From Burkholderia sp. Leaf177 (GTDB taxonomy: Bacteria; Pseudomonadota; Gammaproteobacteria; Burkholderiales; Burkholderiaceae): DNA of 64,000 bases. The notes under the pieces are model-generated. The model had not been told where the DNA came from and ran no database searches. It saw only the letters and a program-made list of their open reading frames with translations. The DNA lies in contig NZ_LMPF01000021.1 of assembly GCF_001424345.1 (NCBI RefSeq), forward strand, positions 470,635 to 534,634. The letters are read 5' to 3'. A program made the translations under genes and the position numbers. Each line of letters begins with the position of its first letter. The stretch's first letter is position 1. Positions 1 through 8,668 of this stretch are shown in pieces.

Positions 1-435
1 TGGCCGGTTGCGCATAGCCGTATCGTCTATGCCGCCGATGGCAGCGACGACAACGTCTTCTCGCTGAAAGTCCCCGGCATGGCGACGCTGACCGAAGATC
101 ATCCGAACAGCGCGATCGTGCCGGAACTCACGCCGGCGGCTGGTGAACTCGTCGTACGCAAGACCGTTCCGTCCGCGTTTTTCGGCACGCAACTCGCGCC
201 GTGGCTGTCGCAGCGCGCGGTTCAGACGTTGATCGTCGCGGGTGCGGTGACGAGCGGATGCGTGCGCGCGAGCGTTGTCGACGCCATGTCGCACGGCTTT
301 CGTCCGCTGGTTATTTCGGATTGTGTCGGCGATCGCGCGATTGGTCCGCACGATGCCAACCTCTTCGATATGCAACAAAAATACGCCGCCGTGATGACGC
401 TCGATGAAGCGCTTTCGAGCATCGAAAATCGTTAG
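1..435 (+). CDS. nicF: Maleamate amidohydrolase-like isochorismatase-fold enzyme (NicF-like), 5' truncated by window edge
   Basis: This is the C-terminal 144 residues of a cysteine hydrolase of the isochorismatase/N-carbamoylsarcosine amidase family; the frame is open from base 1. The nucleophile-bearing motif VTSGCVRAS is present, with the Cys codon at 259-261. It is followed by a conserved block (GFRPLVISDCVGDRA) typical of this family. In the nicotinate pathway NicF hydrolyses maleamate to maleate and ammonia in the cytoplasm. The specific assignment is an inference from resemblance to NicF proteins and from the neighbouring nicT-, nicB- and nicR-like genes. Other amidases of the family cannot be excluded because the N-terminus with the catalytic Asp lies outside the window. 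Confidence 0.8.
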   Translation, partial: WPVAHSRIVYAADGSDDNVFSLKVPGMATLTEDHPNSAIVPELTPAAGELVVRKTVPSAFFGTQLAPWLSQRAVQTLIVAGAVTSGCVRASVVDAMSHGFRPLVISDCVGDRAIGPHDANLFDMQQKYAAVMTLDEALSSIENR

Positions 436-635
436 GCCGGTTATAAAAAAGCACGCCTGAATCACCTCGTTTTTATTTCGAAATGTCCTGCGGGTAAAGC
501 CCGTGGGACGCTTCGTCACGGAGACACTTTGCGGGAACGCGCGGCCTTTACCACCTGTTCTGAACGTATCCGCGGTACTTGATTCGGCAACGCATATCGG
601 CACCTTATTTCAGTCGGATTTTCAGGAGACACATC

Positions 636-1952
636 ATGTCGACCCCGATCACAGACACTGCGCGCGGCACGCTGCATACCGACGCCCAGGCAGAACGCGA
701 GCTATATCGCAAACTCACGTGGCGACTCATTCCATTCTTCTGCCTGTGCTATTTCTCGGCTTATCTCGACCGCGTGAATGTCGGCCTGGCGAAGCTGCAG
801 ATGCTCGACGCCCTGCATTTCAGCGATACCGTCTACGGACTCGGCGCCGGCCTCTTTTTTGTCGGATATATCCTGTTCGAAGTGCCGAGTAACCTGATCT
901 TGCAGAAGGTCGGCGCGAAGCTCTGGATTGCGCGGATCATGATCACGTGGGGCATCCTTTCCGGCCTCACGATGTTCGTCAAGACGCCCGGCCAGTTCTA
1001 CGTGCTGCGTTTCATGCTGGGCGTGGCGGAAGCGGGTTTCCTGCCGGGCGTGCTGCTGTACCTGACAAACTGGTTCCCCGATGCACGGCGCAGCAAGATC
1101 ATCGCGCTCTTCATGATGGGTTTGCCGTTGTCGAGTCTGATCGGCGGGCCGTTGTCGGGCTGGATCCTGACTTTCTTCGATGGCATCCACGGCTGGCAAG
1201 GCTGGCAATGGCTGTTCGGGCTCGAGGCCTTGCCGTCCATCGTGCTCGGCGTGCTGGTGTTCTTTTATTTGCCCAATACCGTGGAGTCGGCCAGGTTTCT
1301 CGATCACGATGAACGCCGGCGCCTGAAGCACGATCTCGCGCAGGAATCGCACGCGGGCAAGAGTCATCGTCTGCGCGACGCATTCACGGACCCGAAGGTT
1401 TGGGCGCTGGGTTTGATCGATTTGTGCGTGCTGCTCGGGACGTATGCCATCAGCTTCTGGCTGCCCAGCATCATCCGCGATTCGGGCGTCAAGAGCGCGC
1501 TGGAAATCGGCATGCTGACCACAATTCCGAATGCGCTCGCCGTGGTCATGATGCTCGTGACGGGCGCGAGTTCGGACAAGTATCGCGAACGCCGCTGGCA
1601 TATCGTCGTACCGTTTGCCTGCACGGCGTTTGGTTTGATTGCGAGCACGTTCTTCAGCGGCAGCACGGCGATCACCGTGATCCTGCTGTCGATTGCAAAT
1701 GCCGGCGTGGCCGCGGCCATGCCCGTCGTGTGGGCGTTGCCCTCCACGTTCCTGCGCGGCACGGCGGCGGCTGCGGGCATTGCGTTCGCGTGTTCGATCG
1801 CGAATCTCGGCGGTTTTGCGAGCACCTACGTGCTCGGCTGGATGAAGGACGCAACGCACAGCATGAGCGCCGGCCTGATCACGTTCGGCATTCTGATGCT
1901 GGCCGGATGCCTCTTGGCGCTGGCGATGCCCAAGAGTATTGTTAATCGATAA
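636..1952 (+). CDS. nicT: MFS transporter of the anion:cation symporter type (NicT-like)
   Basis: A 438-residue, twelve-helix major facilitator protein. It shows the N-terminal pattern CYFSAYLDRVNVG and the loop WFPDARRSKI characteristic of ACS-family transporters such as phthalate, galactonate and 4-hydroxyphenylacetate permeases. The ATG at 636 is preferred over one 57 bases upstream because it has a GGAGA ribosome site eight bases before it. It lies about 200 bases after the NicF-like gene on the same strand, matching the nicF-nicT order known from nicotinate-degradation clusters. The probable role is inner-membrane uptake of nicotinate or a hydroxylated pyridine; the substrate is inferred from context only. 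Confidence 0.8.
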   Translation: MSTPITDTARGTLHTDAQAERELYRKLTWRLIPFFCLCYFSAYLDRVNVGLAKLQMLDALHFSDTVYGLGAGLFFVGYILFEVPSNLILQKVGAKLWIARIMITWGILSGLTMFVKTPGQFYVLRFMLGVAEAGFLPGVLLYLTNWFPDARRSKIIALFMMGLPLSSLIGGPLSGWILTFFDGIHGWQGWQWLFGLEALPSIVLGVLVFFYLPNTVESARFLDHDERRRLKHDLAQESHAGKSHRLRDAFTDPKVWALGLIDLCVLLGTYAISFWLPSIIRDSGVKSALEIGMLTTIPNALAVVMMLVTGASSDKYRERRWHIVVPFACTAFGLIASTFFSGSTAITVILLSIANAGVAAAMPVVWALPSTFLRGTAAAAGIAFACSIANLGGFASTYVLGWMKDATHSMSAGLITFGILMLAGCLLALAMPKSIVNR

Positions 1953-1975
1953 ACGCCTTTTCTGGATAACGCGTC

Positions 1976-2911
1976 ATGCCCATTGCAGGAACGCCCGCCC
2001 GAGGTGAACTGCTCGCGCGCAACGGTTGCCTGAACATTGTCAGGCAGCCGAACGTGCCGGTAAAACCCGCGCCCGGTCAACCAGGCAGCGGGTCTTCGTA
2101 CGTTCAGGACACGCCGGAAATTTTCGTTTCCATACTCGACGATGACCGCATTTTTGCGTTCAACGGTCACGTGGATCTCGGAACGGGTATTCGAACGTCG
2201 CTCGGACAGATCGTCGCGGAAGAACTCGATGTCTCCGCCGCCCGCGTGCGGATGATCCTGGGCGATTCGGCCGAAGTGCCGAATCAGGGCCCGACGATTG
2301 CAAGCGCGACGATCCAGATTTCGGCCGTGCCGCTGCGTTTCGCGGCGGCGCAGGCGCGTCTTGCGTTGATCGAATTGGCGGCGCGCGTGTGGGATTTGGA
2401 TGCCGCGCTGCTTCGTACCGACGACGGTTGCGTAATCGCGCCCGACGACACCCGCCTCACGTTCGGCGCGTTGCTTCGAGGCCAATGCCTGACGCTCGCG
2501 CTCGATACCACCATCGCGGTGAAAGATCCTTCGACGTATCGGGTCGTCGGACGTTCTTCGCCACGCGTCGATATGCCTGCCAAGGCAACCGGCGCGCCCA
2601 CTTTCGTGCACGACATGCGCGTGCCGGGCATGCTGCATGGGCGGGTCGTGCGGCCGCCGTATGCAGGACATGACTGCGGCGAGTTCATTGGCAAGATGCT
2701 TGTGGATGTGGATCGTGCATCGGTTCAAACGCTTCCGGGCGTGCGCGGCGTTGTAGTGATCGGCGACTTTGTTGGCGTGGTCGCCGAGCGTGAGGAACAG
2801 GCCATTCGCGCCGCGCGAGCGTTGCAGGTCAAATGGCGACCGATGCCGTCGCTGCCGTCTCTCGATGACCCCGCCAAGGCGATATCGCAAGCGGCGACCC
2901 TGATCGACTAA
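1976..2911 (+). pseudogene. nicB: Truncated nicotinate dehydrogenase large subunit (NicB-like, molybdopterin-binding)
   Basis: The 311 codons match the aldehyde-oxidase-like molybdopterin-binding subunit of NicB/isoquinoline 1-oxidoreductase-type hydroxylases. Recognisable are the FNGHVDLGTGIRTSLGQI cofactor loop, the block after it (VAEELDVSAARVRMILGD) and the later RVDMPAKATGAPTF segment. Full-length NicB is about 1,200 residues and continues into further molybdopterin segments and cytochrome c domains; here the frame stops at 2911 and no continuation is visible in any frame. The first residues also look atypical. It follows nicT by 23 bases. I infer a 3'-deleted, non-functional gene, probably cut when the adjacent AT-rich island was acquired. 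An intact copy may lie elsewhere. Confidence 0.75.
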
Positions 2912-3263
2912 CGGCCCAACTATCAGAGCGTCGGACCACCGGTATATTGGCACGGCTAGCGTTCCTTTCCACTCTAGATGAGCCAGCGCCAGCGCATTTA
3001 ATAGCACCGCAACCACGCGTCGCGCGCCGAAATTGTCGGGCGAAAATCCCCGCTTCTTCGTACGACTCGCTGGCTCCTCGCCCCGCCATCAATAGACGCT
3101 AGCTGCTAGCGTTCAGATCATTCTCGACGCAAAACAATGCGTCTCTCGCCTTATTGACGTTCGTCAATTCGCGATGATTATTCCCAAATAACCTTATCAA
3201 AGATCGTTAATCTTGGAGATTCTGCGCGTAGCGGCAACGTTGATTTGCATAGGATACTTAAGC
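2912..3263. other. Junction region between nicB remnant and PAAR island; no gene seen
   Basis: About 350 bases without a convincing gene. Composition becomes visibly more AT-rich after roughly 3110. A perfect palindrome with 8-base arms lies at 3096-3112 (ACGCTAGC-T-GCTAGCGT), and its right part (GCTAGCGTTC) is repeated directly at 2955-2964. No transposase, tRNA end or clear attachment site is visible. The stretch is the likely boundary of the inserted effector island. Confidence 0.4.
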
Positions 3264-3419
3264 ATGTCGGAAAAATCGGATAACAAAACAAAATACGTTT
3301 TTGCAATCATCGGTTCGCGCACAGTTCGCGGTCGGCGCGTCACGAGGGTATCGACCGAGGCGGCGTATAAAAGGATGGTGCTGACCACTGTGCCGGAAGC
3401 GGGAAATTTCCATGCGTAA
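3264..3419 (+). CDS. Small ORF upstream of the PAAR effector gene, hypothetical
   Basis: A 51-codon ORF with an AGGA sequence about ten bases before its ATG. Its last eight bases overlap the start of the PAAR gene in another frame, suggesting translational coupling. The product is basic and has no signal peptide or membrane segment. Its stretch AIIGSRTVRGRRVT vaguely recalls the first strand of PAAR proteins, so it may be a decayed or duplicated PAAR start rather than an independent protein. I do not recognise it; a non-coding origin is possible. Confidence 0.35.
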   Translation: MSEKSDNKTKYVFAIIGSRTVRGRRVTRVSTEAAYKRMVLTTVPEAGNFHA

Positions 3420-4524
3420 AGCCGCAGTCCGACATGGTGATCCGACGACAACCCGCGGTTTTGTCATCGCTTACTCATCGACAATGCACGACAACGGGAG
3501 AAAGCTTGCGTTGCATGGAGACGAGGCGACTTGTGGCAACTGCAAAGGCTCGTTCAAAATATTCGGGTCGGGTAAGGGAATGTCCGAAAAGGGACGAGAC
3601 GTTGTAGTGGATGGCGATCTGGTGCTGTGCCCGTGCGAGAAGAACAGGGCTATAGCAAGTGCAGACGCAGGCGTGTTTTTGCACTCGGACCACGATTCAA
3701 AGGTCCTAAACAGAGCGGCGGAAAGTGCTGGCATTACCGCAACTATGGCGCCGCTGTCGGCTCAATGCACAGAAGACGAAAATTCCGAACAAAATTATCC
3801 GACGCCTGTACCGGATTCGAAATCAAAGCCGGACTGCTCCTATCTTGACGGCTCGAGAACTCGCATCGACGCGCCGGCTGAGTTCTACCGACACGTGAAC
3901 ACCGTCGACCTGGGCTTCGCCACACAGACCACCTTTGAATTTCCCGGCGGAGGAGAAGGCGCTGCATCGCGGTACGTCGCAACTGTGAATGGACGGCCGG
4001 TCAATATCTATATGCCTGCGCAAACTCCACTTCCGGGTTATGGCGTACCCAGCCAAAAAGAAATCGCTAAGGCGCTTGAAACCATTCCGCCTCAACAGTA
4101 CAAGGACCTTGAACGCGTTTCGATTAATCCAGTAGCGAATGCGCAGGACGCGATCTGGCAAAAGAAATTCAACGACCCGACATTTTCTTCTGCAGCGACT
4201 GCCAGTATCGACCAAGGCATTGCCTTCTATCCGTGGAAAGACGTGTCAACTTTTCCGCAGGAATACGTCGACAGTACGATGCTCCATGAAACCGGCCACC
4301 TTTGGAGCCAAGCATTATGGAGCGACCCAACTCAGAAACAGGGCTGGCAGGACGCCATAACGAGTGACGGGCAACCACCCTCCCGATACGCTCAGAACAA
4401 CATGACGGAAGACTTTGCGGAATCCGCAAATATGTACTGGTCGAGTAAGGGGACGTCATGTGAGGCGGAGGGACGGAAACGCTATCCAGCACGCTACAGA
4501 TACTTCGACAAGATATCGCAATGA
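3412..4524 (+). CDS. PAAR protein with C-terminal zinc-metallopeptidase toxin domain (putative type VI secretion effector)
   Basis: A 370-residue protein. Residues 1-95 form a PAAR-type spike-tip domain: RHGDPTTTRG at the start, a GDxATCGNCKG stretch with C41/C44, then VVDGDLVLCPC with C73/C75. PAAR domains cap the VgrG spike of type VI secretion systems. The C-terminal part carries HETGH at 292-296 and, about 37 residues later, TEDFAES (E333, E337), an HExxH plus glutamate arrangement like the anthrax lethal-factor group of metallopeptidases. No signal peptide is present, as expected for a spike-delivered toxin. Its stop overlaps the next gene by four bases. No VgrG, chaperone or other T6SS gene is nearby. 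Delivery by T6SS and peptidase activity are inferences; the target is unknown. Confidence 0.8.
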   Translation: MRKAAVRHGDPTTTRGFVIAYSSTMHDNGRKLALHGDEATCGNCKGSFKIFGSGKGMSEKGRDVVVDGDLVLCPCEKNRAIASADAGVFLHSDHDSKVLNRAAESAGITATMAPLSAQCTEDENSEQNYPTPVPDSKSKPDCSYLDGSRTRIDAPAEFYRHVNTVDLGFATQTTFEFPGGGEGAASRYVATVNGRPVNIYMPAQTPLPGYGVPSQKEIAKALETIPPQQYKDLERVSINPVANAQDAIWQKKFNDPTFSSAATASIDQGIAFYPWKDVSTFPQEYVDSTMLHETGHLWSQALWSDPTQKQGWQDAITSDGQPPSRYAQNNMTEDFAESANMYWSSKGTSCEAEGRKRYPARYRYFDKISQ

Positions 4525-5105
4525 ATTTCGCCGTGCGATCAATCATCATCGCTGCGCTGTCTGCATATGGTTGCGGATGTACGGCAAATATTGGATCAAC
4601 GAATATGACAAAGCATTTGCCACCGGGCGCGCAAGACCCTAAGTTGCCTCATCCCGGCACCATTGCAGCTAAATATTCCTGGAATCATTCCGAGGAGATG
4701 TGGACGGTATCTGATTTGCCTGACAGCTTTATTTTTCGCTGCTTTGATGAGAGCGGAAAACGTATTGGGCGAGCGAATGCCGCGTGGTGCATTCCGTTGG
4801 TTGAGATCGAAACGGTATCGGTTGATGAAAACGGAAATCCAGTCGCGCCGAAGGATGCAGATTCAATATCGATCTCGGAGTATGGACCGGCGCATACGTT
4901 CATTGAGCATACCCAATCCTTCCCGCATCTAAAACGGCAGCGCGAGCTAGACGGGCAGCAGCAAATTCCATCGAAAGTGGATACCGCGCCTTCATCATTT
5001 ACCCCTGATCGATCGAACAACACGTCCGCGAACGACCAACCGCCGGTAGCCGATCTGAGATTAAGTTGGTCGGCGAAAGTGAAAGCGTGGCTTGGACTTG
5101 CTTGA
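4521..5105 (+). CDS. Putative exported immunity lipoprotein of the PAAR-metallopeptidase effector
   Basis: A 194-residue protein whose ATG lies inside the stop of the effector gene (ATGA overlap), the usual arrangement of toxin-immunity pairs. The first 20 residues are a short basic start, a hydrophobic stretch (SIIIAALSAY) and then GCGC, a weak lipobox, so export and possible lipidation are likely. The rest is hydrophilic and rich in Asp, Glu and Ser with no family I recognise. An exported immunity protein would imply that the toxin acts in the periplasm or cell envelope. Both immunity function and localisation are inferred from position and the N-terminus. Confidence 0.55.
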   Translation: MNFAVRSIIIAALSAYGCGCTANIGSTNMTKHLPPGAQDPKLPHPGTIAAKYSWNHSEEMWTVSDLPDSFIFRCFDESGKRIGRANAAWCIPLVEIETVSVDENGNPVAPKDADSISISEYGPAHTFIEHTQSFPHLKRQRELDGQQQIPSKVDTAPSSFTPDRSNNTSANDQPPVADLRLSWSAKVKAWLGLA

Positions 5106-5147
5106 TGAAGTAAGGGCGATGTTACAGGCCGCTTTAACGCCCACGCA

Positions 5148-5663
5148 TCAACCCTCGTCCGCCCGCGTCATCGCTTTCAACAGATAAACAATCGCCACGC
5201 GTTCGGCGGGATTCAATCCGCCGAACGTTTGCTCGCTGACCTGCCTCGCGAACGGAATACTCTGATCGATCAACGCGAGACCTTCCGGCGTAGTGCGAAC
5301 CAAAAGCTTGCGTCCATCGAGCGGATCAGGCGATACGACGATCAGCGAACGTGCCTTCAGGCGCTCGACCACGCCGCGAATGGTCGCCTGATCGATAGCG
5401 GTCGACTTGACGATGTCGTTCAGCGAGCAGGATTGCTGCTCCTTCACCGCGCACAATGTCACGAACTGCGCGGCGGTCAGATCGGAATCGGGAATCGCCG
5501 CCTGGAAGATCGCCACGTGCCGCTGGTATGCGCGCCGAAGCAGATGGCCGATCTGCTCGGAGAAGTGATACGCGTCAGCGCCGTGAACGTTCGGGACGTC
5601 CCGAACGCTCGCAGAAGCGTGAACGTCCTTGACGACAGAAGCGGGAGGGGATTTTTTAGCCAT
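5148..5663 (-). CDS. nicR: MarR-family regulator, probable nic operon repressor NicR
   Basis: A 171-residue MarR protein with the winged-helix core at about 55-130: LTAAQFVTLCAVKEQ, the recognition helix region STAIDQATIRGVVERL and the wing DPLDGRKLLVRTT. In known nicotinate clusters the MarR protein NicR represses the lower-pathway genes (nicCDEFTP) and is released by 6-hydroxynicotinate. Here it lies on the opposite strand from nicF-nicT-nicB', with the PAAR island in between. An imperfectly spaced palindrome GTACA-CGT-TGTAC sits 15 bases before its start and is a plausible autoregulatory operator. The NicR name rests on context and overall resemblance. Confidence 0.75.
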   Translation of the reverse strand: MAKKSPPASVVKDVHASASVRDVPNVHGADAYHFSEQIGHLLRRAYQRHVAIFQAAIPDSDLTAAQFVTLCAVKEQQSCSLNDIVKSTAIDQATIRGVVERLKARSLIVVSPDPLDGRKLLVRTTPEGLALIDQSIPFARQVSEQTFGGLNPAERVAIVYLLKAMTRADEG

Positions 5664-5677
5664 GCGCTAATTGTAGC

Positions 5678-5690
5678 GTACACGTTGTAC
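5678..5690. promoter_or_regulatory. Candidate operator of the MarR/NicR-like regulator
   Basis: The sequence GTACACGTTGTAC is an inverted repeat with five-base arms around CGT, placed 15-27 bases upstream of the regulator start codon. Position and symmetry fit a MarR autoregulation site; binding is inferred. Confidence 0.45.
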
Positions 5691-5723
5691 CTTCGGCGAT
5701 GTTCATCGTGCCGCAATCAGCGT

Positions 5724-6683
5724 TTATGGCCTTGGTACGAATACCGTTCTTCGCGAACTGTCGGCATTTCTCCAATGTCTACCAATATCCGCCAGCGGCA
5801 CAACCTCGGTTTCAGTCTGCAATCCGGCGGCCACGGCCGCGTTAAATACTTCCTGCATGGCATGCAGAAGGCGAGGCAATGGAACACTTCCAATGCCGCT
5901 GCCCGAAAGCGTGATCGCCGCCGATCGCAGGACGGCGGCCGGCAACTGGATATCGGCGCCGCTGATGGAACCGATCTGCACGAAACGCACGGGATGATCA
6001 TCAGGCGATGCTTTGGCCGCCGCAATCAGCAACGCACGGGCGCTGGTTCCCCACAAATAATCCAGCACCACATCCACGCCTTCTGCACATTGCGATTCAA
6101 AGGCGCGGCTCAAAGCCTCGTCGTCCTGTTCCAGCGAGATGGTGACGTCGGCGCCGGCGAGTTTCATCGATTGAAGCGCGGCCTCGCGCCGCCCGGTCGC
6201 GATGATCTTCCCCGCGCCAAGATGCTTCGCGATCCGCACCGCGAGACGACCGGACGTGCCGGTTGCGCCGTTGATCAGGAGCGTCTCGCCCGCCGCGAAT
6301 CCGCCCCGCTCGACGAGCGCCGCCCACGACGACATGCCCGGAATCGCAATGGCCGCGGCGTTGACATCGTCGAGCGCATCGGGAAGCTCGGCGCAGTTCG
6401 ACTCGTGCGCAATACTGAATTCCGCCAATGACCCGAACGGCGCTTCAGGCTTGAAAAAATAGACGCGCTGGCCGTTTTCCAGACGCCCGGTTCCATCCAC
6501 ACCTGCAACGAACGGGAACGTCGCCAACGACGAATAATGCGTGCCCGATGCCCTCGCGCGCGCGACGTGACTCAGCGCGCTTGCCGTCACTTCAACCAGC
6601 CGATATCCGGCGCGAGCAGCGGGTTTACCGAAATCGGCGTAGACGGGCACTTCGCCCGGCGCCTTGATGATTGCAGCTTTCAT
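5724..6683 (-). CDS. Zinc-independent quinone oxidoreductase-like MDR enzyme
   Basis: A 319-residue medium-chain dehydrogenase/reductase. It has the GroES-like N-terminal half and a Rossmann half with the NAD(P)H motif NGATGTSGRLAVRIAKHLGA at about 140-160. The structural and catalytic zinc cysteines of alcohol dehydrogenases are absent, so it belongs with quinone oxidoreductases and enoyl reductases. The ATG at 6683 is chosen because AGGAAAA lies seven bases before it; the longer frame upstream lacks a site. It is preceded ten bases away by a small conserved-looking gene on the same strand and faces a divergent AraC regulator further up, which probably controls the pair. Substrate unknown. 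Confidence 0.8.
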   Translation of the reverse strand: MKAAIIKAPGEVPVYADFGKPAARAGYRLVEVTASALSHVARARASGTHYSSLATFPFVAGVDGTGRLENGQRVYFFKPEAPFGSLAEFSIAHESNCAELPDALDDVNAAAIAIPGMSSWAALVERGGFAAGETLLINGATGTSGRLAVRIAKHLGAGKIIATGRREAALQSMKLAGADVTISLEQDDEALSRAFESQCAEGVDVVLDYLWGTSARALLIAAAKASPDDHPVRFVQIGSISGADIQLPAAVLRSAAITLSGSGIGSVPLPRLLHAMQEVFNAAVAAGLQTETEVVPLADIGRHWRNADSSRRTVFVPRP

Positions 6684-6693
6684 GGCGTTTTCC

Positions 6694-6954
6694 TCAATCT
6701 TTAGTGTTTGTGGCGACCCACGCGCGCAAGGCGGTATCGCGAATATCCAGTACTTCGAACAAACCCGTGGCACGCAGCGCCGGCAAGGATTCGAGCATGT
6801 GCGTCTCGACCTCGATGCGCGCCGTTGCGCTCGTTGCCGGATCTATCCAGACGCGCGCATTCGCGAGAAACGCGGCAACGGTTCCCTTGCGGATCGTGAT
6901 CCCGCCCAGGTCAGCTTGATCGACGTAGTCGGGGAGAATGTCTTGGGCTCGCAT
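6694..6954 (-). CDS. Small cytoplasmic protein co-transcribed with the quinone reductase, function unknown
   Basis: An 86-residue acidic protein with no signal peptide or membrane helix. The segment GGITIRKGTVAAFLANARVW and a later LPALRATGLFEVLDIRD look like a folded domain, and I recall similar short proteins annotated as hypothetical in Burkholderia. It ends ten bases before the quinone-reductase start, so the two form an operon divergent from the AraC-type gene. No function can be assigned. Confidence 0.6.
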   Translation of the reverse strand: MRAQDILPDYVDQADLGGITIRKGTVAAFLANARVWIDPATSATARIEVETHMLESLPALRATGLFEVLDIRDTALRAWVATNTKD

Positions 6955-7050
6955 GGCGAAGCCTCCGGAAGCAGTAAGAACGAAGCCAGTTTAGGCGTGC
7001 GAAAGCGGCCAGTCTCCGGTATAAATGCCAATCGATACCGTGATCCAGCC

Positions 7051-7827
7051 ATGACTTCCTATTTGATTCGACCCGACCTCGTGACGTCGCCCGATGGCCC
7101 GTTTCTCGCCGCAGCGGAACTGACGCAGGACGAGGCGCGGGCCACGCCGTCGCACAGCCACGCGCGCGGGCAACTCATGGGCGCGTTGAGCGGCCTGATG
7201 TCGGTTGGACTCGACAAGCAGCATTGGGTCGTCCCCGCCGTGCACGCAATCTGGATTCCGCCGCATTGCGTTCATTCGGTGCGCTCGTACGGGCCGTTCT
7301 CGGGCTGGAGCGTTTTCATCACCGAGCGGCGATGCGCACATCTGCCGCTCGAACCTCGGGCGATACGGACCACGCCGTTATTGCGCGAAGCGGTTCGGCG
7401 CGCTGCGACGTGGCCCGGTGCCGAGCTGGACGAGACGCAGGCGCGGATCGCTGAGGTTGTCATCGATGAACTCGCGGCATCGAAGGAAGAATCGCTGGTA
7501 CTTCCGCGTCCCGAGGACGCACGGCTCATCCGGATCACGGACGCGTTGGCTGCGGATTTATCCGATAACCGCCGTCTCGAGGAATGGGCAGCGTGGGCGG
7601 GTCTCGCGCCTAGAACGCTCAGCCGCAGGTTTGTCGAGGAGACGGGCTTGAGCTTCGCGCAATGGCGTCAACAGGCGCGTTTGCTTCGCGCGTTGGAACT
7701 GATCGCGGATGGGGTTGCGGTGACGACTATCGCGCTGGAACTGGGATACGACAACGTGAGTGCGTTCATCGATATGTTCCGGCGGGCTTTAGGAACCACG
7801 CCCGGGCGATACAAGTCCGCGGAGTGA
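7051..7827 (+). CDS. AraC-family transcriptional regulator with cupin sensor domain
   Basis: A 258-residue regulator. The N-terminal cupin contains SHSHARGQLMGALSG and PPHCVHSV, with histidines typical of the AraC cupin binding pocket. The C-terminal pair of helix-turn-helix motifs is at about 165-258, ending in GYDNVSAFIDMFRRALGTTPGRY, the AraC signature. The start at 7051 gives the cupin its usual length; the longer upstream frame would run into the divergent gene. It is divergent from the small gene and quinone reductase, with about 95 bases between, so these are its likely targets. The inducer is unknown. Confidence 0.85.
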   Translation: MTSYLIRPDLVTSPDGPFLAAAELTQDEARATPSHSHARGQLMGALSGLMSVGLDKQHWVVPAVHAIWIPPHCVHSVRSYGPFSGWSVFITERRCAHLPLEPRAIRTTPLLREAVRRAATWPGAELDETQARIAEVVIDELAASKEESLVLPRPEDARLIRITDALAADLSDNRRLEEWAAWAGLAPRTLSRRFVEETGLSFAQWRQQARLLRALELIADGVAVTTIALELGYDNVSAFIDMFRRALGTTPGRYKSAE

Positions 7828-7892
7828 TCAGGCGCGAACCGTCCTTTGATCGCAGACCAATTTCCGCAGATCCATATGAAAACTTCCTAGTC

Positions 7893-8666
7893 CTACCTTT
7901 CCAATGACTGAAGAAGCCTAGCAAGATTCTGGGCTTCTACACGAATGATCCCTCCTCGCGGGCTGTCTATATCCGCTATCAAAGCGAGCGATAGCGCAAC
8001 CGTAATAGGAAGGACAGTGATGAGCAGACCCTTGCGCGCATTTCCCTTGGCGCCGTACCCCTGCACCGTGCAGCCGAATAGCGCAATCAAGATCATGAGA
8101 AACCATGCGCCCAGCGGAATATGGTTGATTCGCGCGGCCTCGGAGTAATCCTGAGAATTGAGGACATCGTTCATTCCCGCGACAACCAGCGCTCCTATTG
8201 GCGTTGGCTTGTCTTGCGCCACTTGCGCGGCAAGTCGCCAAAGCTCGGCTTGAAGCGCTGCCGTATCCCGGCCGATGCTGCCAAGTTCCTCCCGGTCACG
8301 CGTTCCGAAGTCGGCCAGCCGCAACTTCGTGTACCTGATCAGACCGGCTTTTATCTTCGTATTGACTGTGGCTTCGGCCAGATCCGCACGCGCATATTCG
8401 GTTCCGATCGCGTTGGCTTCGCCTTCCTCCAGCGTCTTGCGCTGGTCGTATCGCCCGACCGCCATCGACAAGCTGAAGCCGACGAGAAGCGCGAGCAATG
8501 TCAGCGTCGACGTCTGGATAATGGCGAAGTCTTCGCGCTCATGTTCGGACAGCACGGCGATACGCCGCAGGACAGTTGCACCGAACGCGACCGCGGAAAC
8601 AAACAGCGCGAAGAGCACAATGAGAACGACCGCCGGATGATCGACAAACGCTGCCATGCTTTCCAT
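7893..8666 (-). CDS. DUF4239 inner-membrane protein
   Basis: A 257-residue protein with two hydrophobic helices at the N-terminus (about 10-30 and 48-68) and two near the C-terminus (about 180-200 and 212-230), separated by a cytoplasmic-looking helical stretch. The C-terminal motif IDSPRGGIIRV and the pattern GFSLSMAVGRYDQRK are characteristic of the DUF4239 (bestrophin-like) family, whose function is not established. It starts two bases after the stop of a 58-codon ORF and lies downstream of the arylsulfatase gene, so it is probably the last gene of a sulfatase operon. Confidence 0.75.
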   Translation of the reverse strand: MESMAAFVDHPAVVLIVLFALFVSAVAFGATVLRRIAVLSEHEREDFAIIQTSTLTLLALLVGFSLSMAVGRYDQRKTLEEGEANAIGTEYARADLAEATVNTKIKAGLIRYTKLRLADFGTRDREELGSIGRDTAALQAELWRLAAQVAQDKPTPIGALVVAGMNDVLNSQDYSEAARINHIPLGAWFLMILIALFGCTVQGYGAKGNARKGLLITVLPITVALSLALIADIDSPRGGIIRVEAQNLARLLQSLER

Positions 8667-8668
8667 CT

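Noticed and set aside
702..1859. Long minus-strand ORF opposite the NicT-like gene, and similar long antisense ORFs at 1826-3016, 5229-6431, 25552-27195, 27132-28340 and 29116-30177
   Set aside because: They are rich in Arg, Ala, Gln, Asp and His, have no domains or ribosome sites, and lie wholly opposite well-supported genes; they arise from high G+C codon bias.
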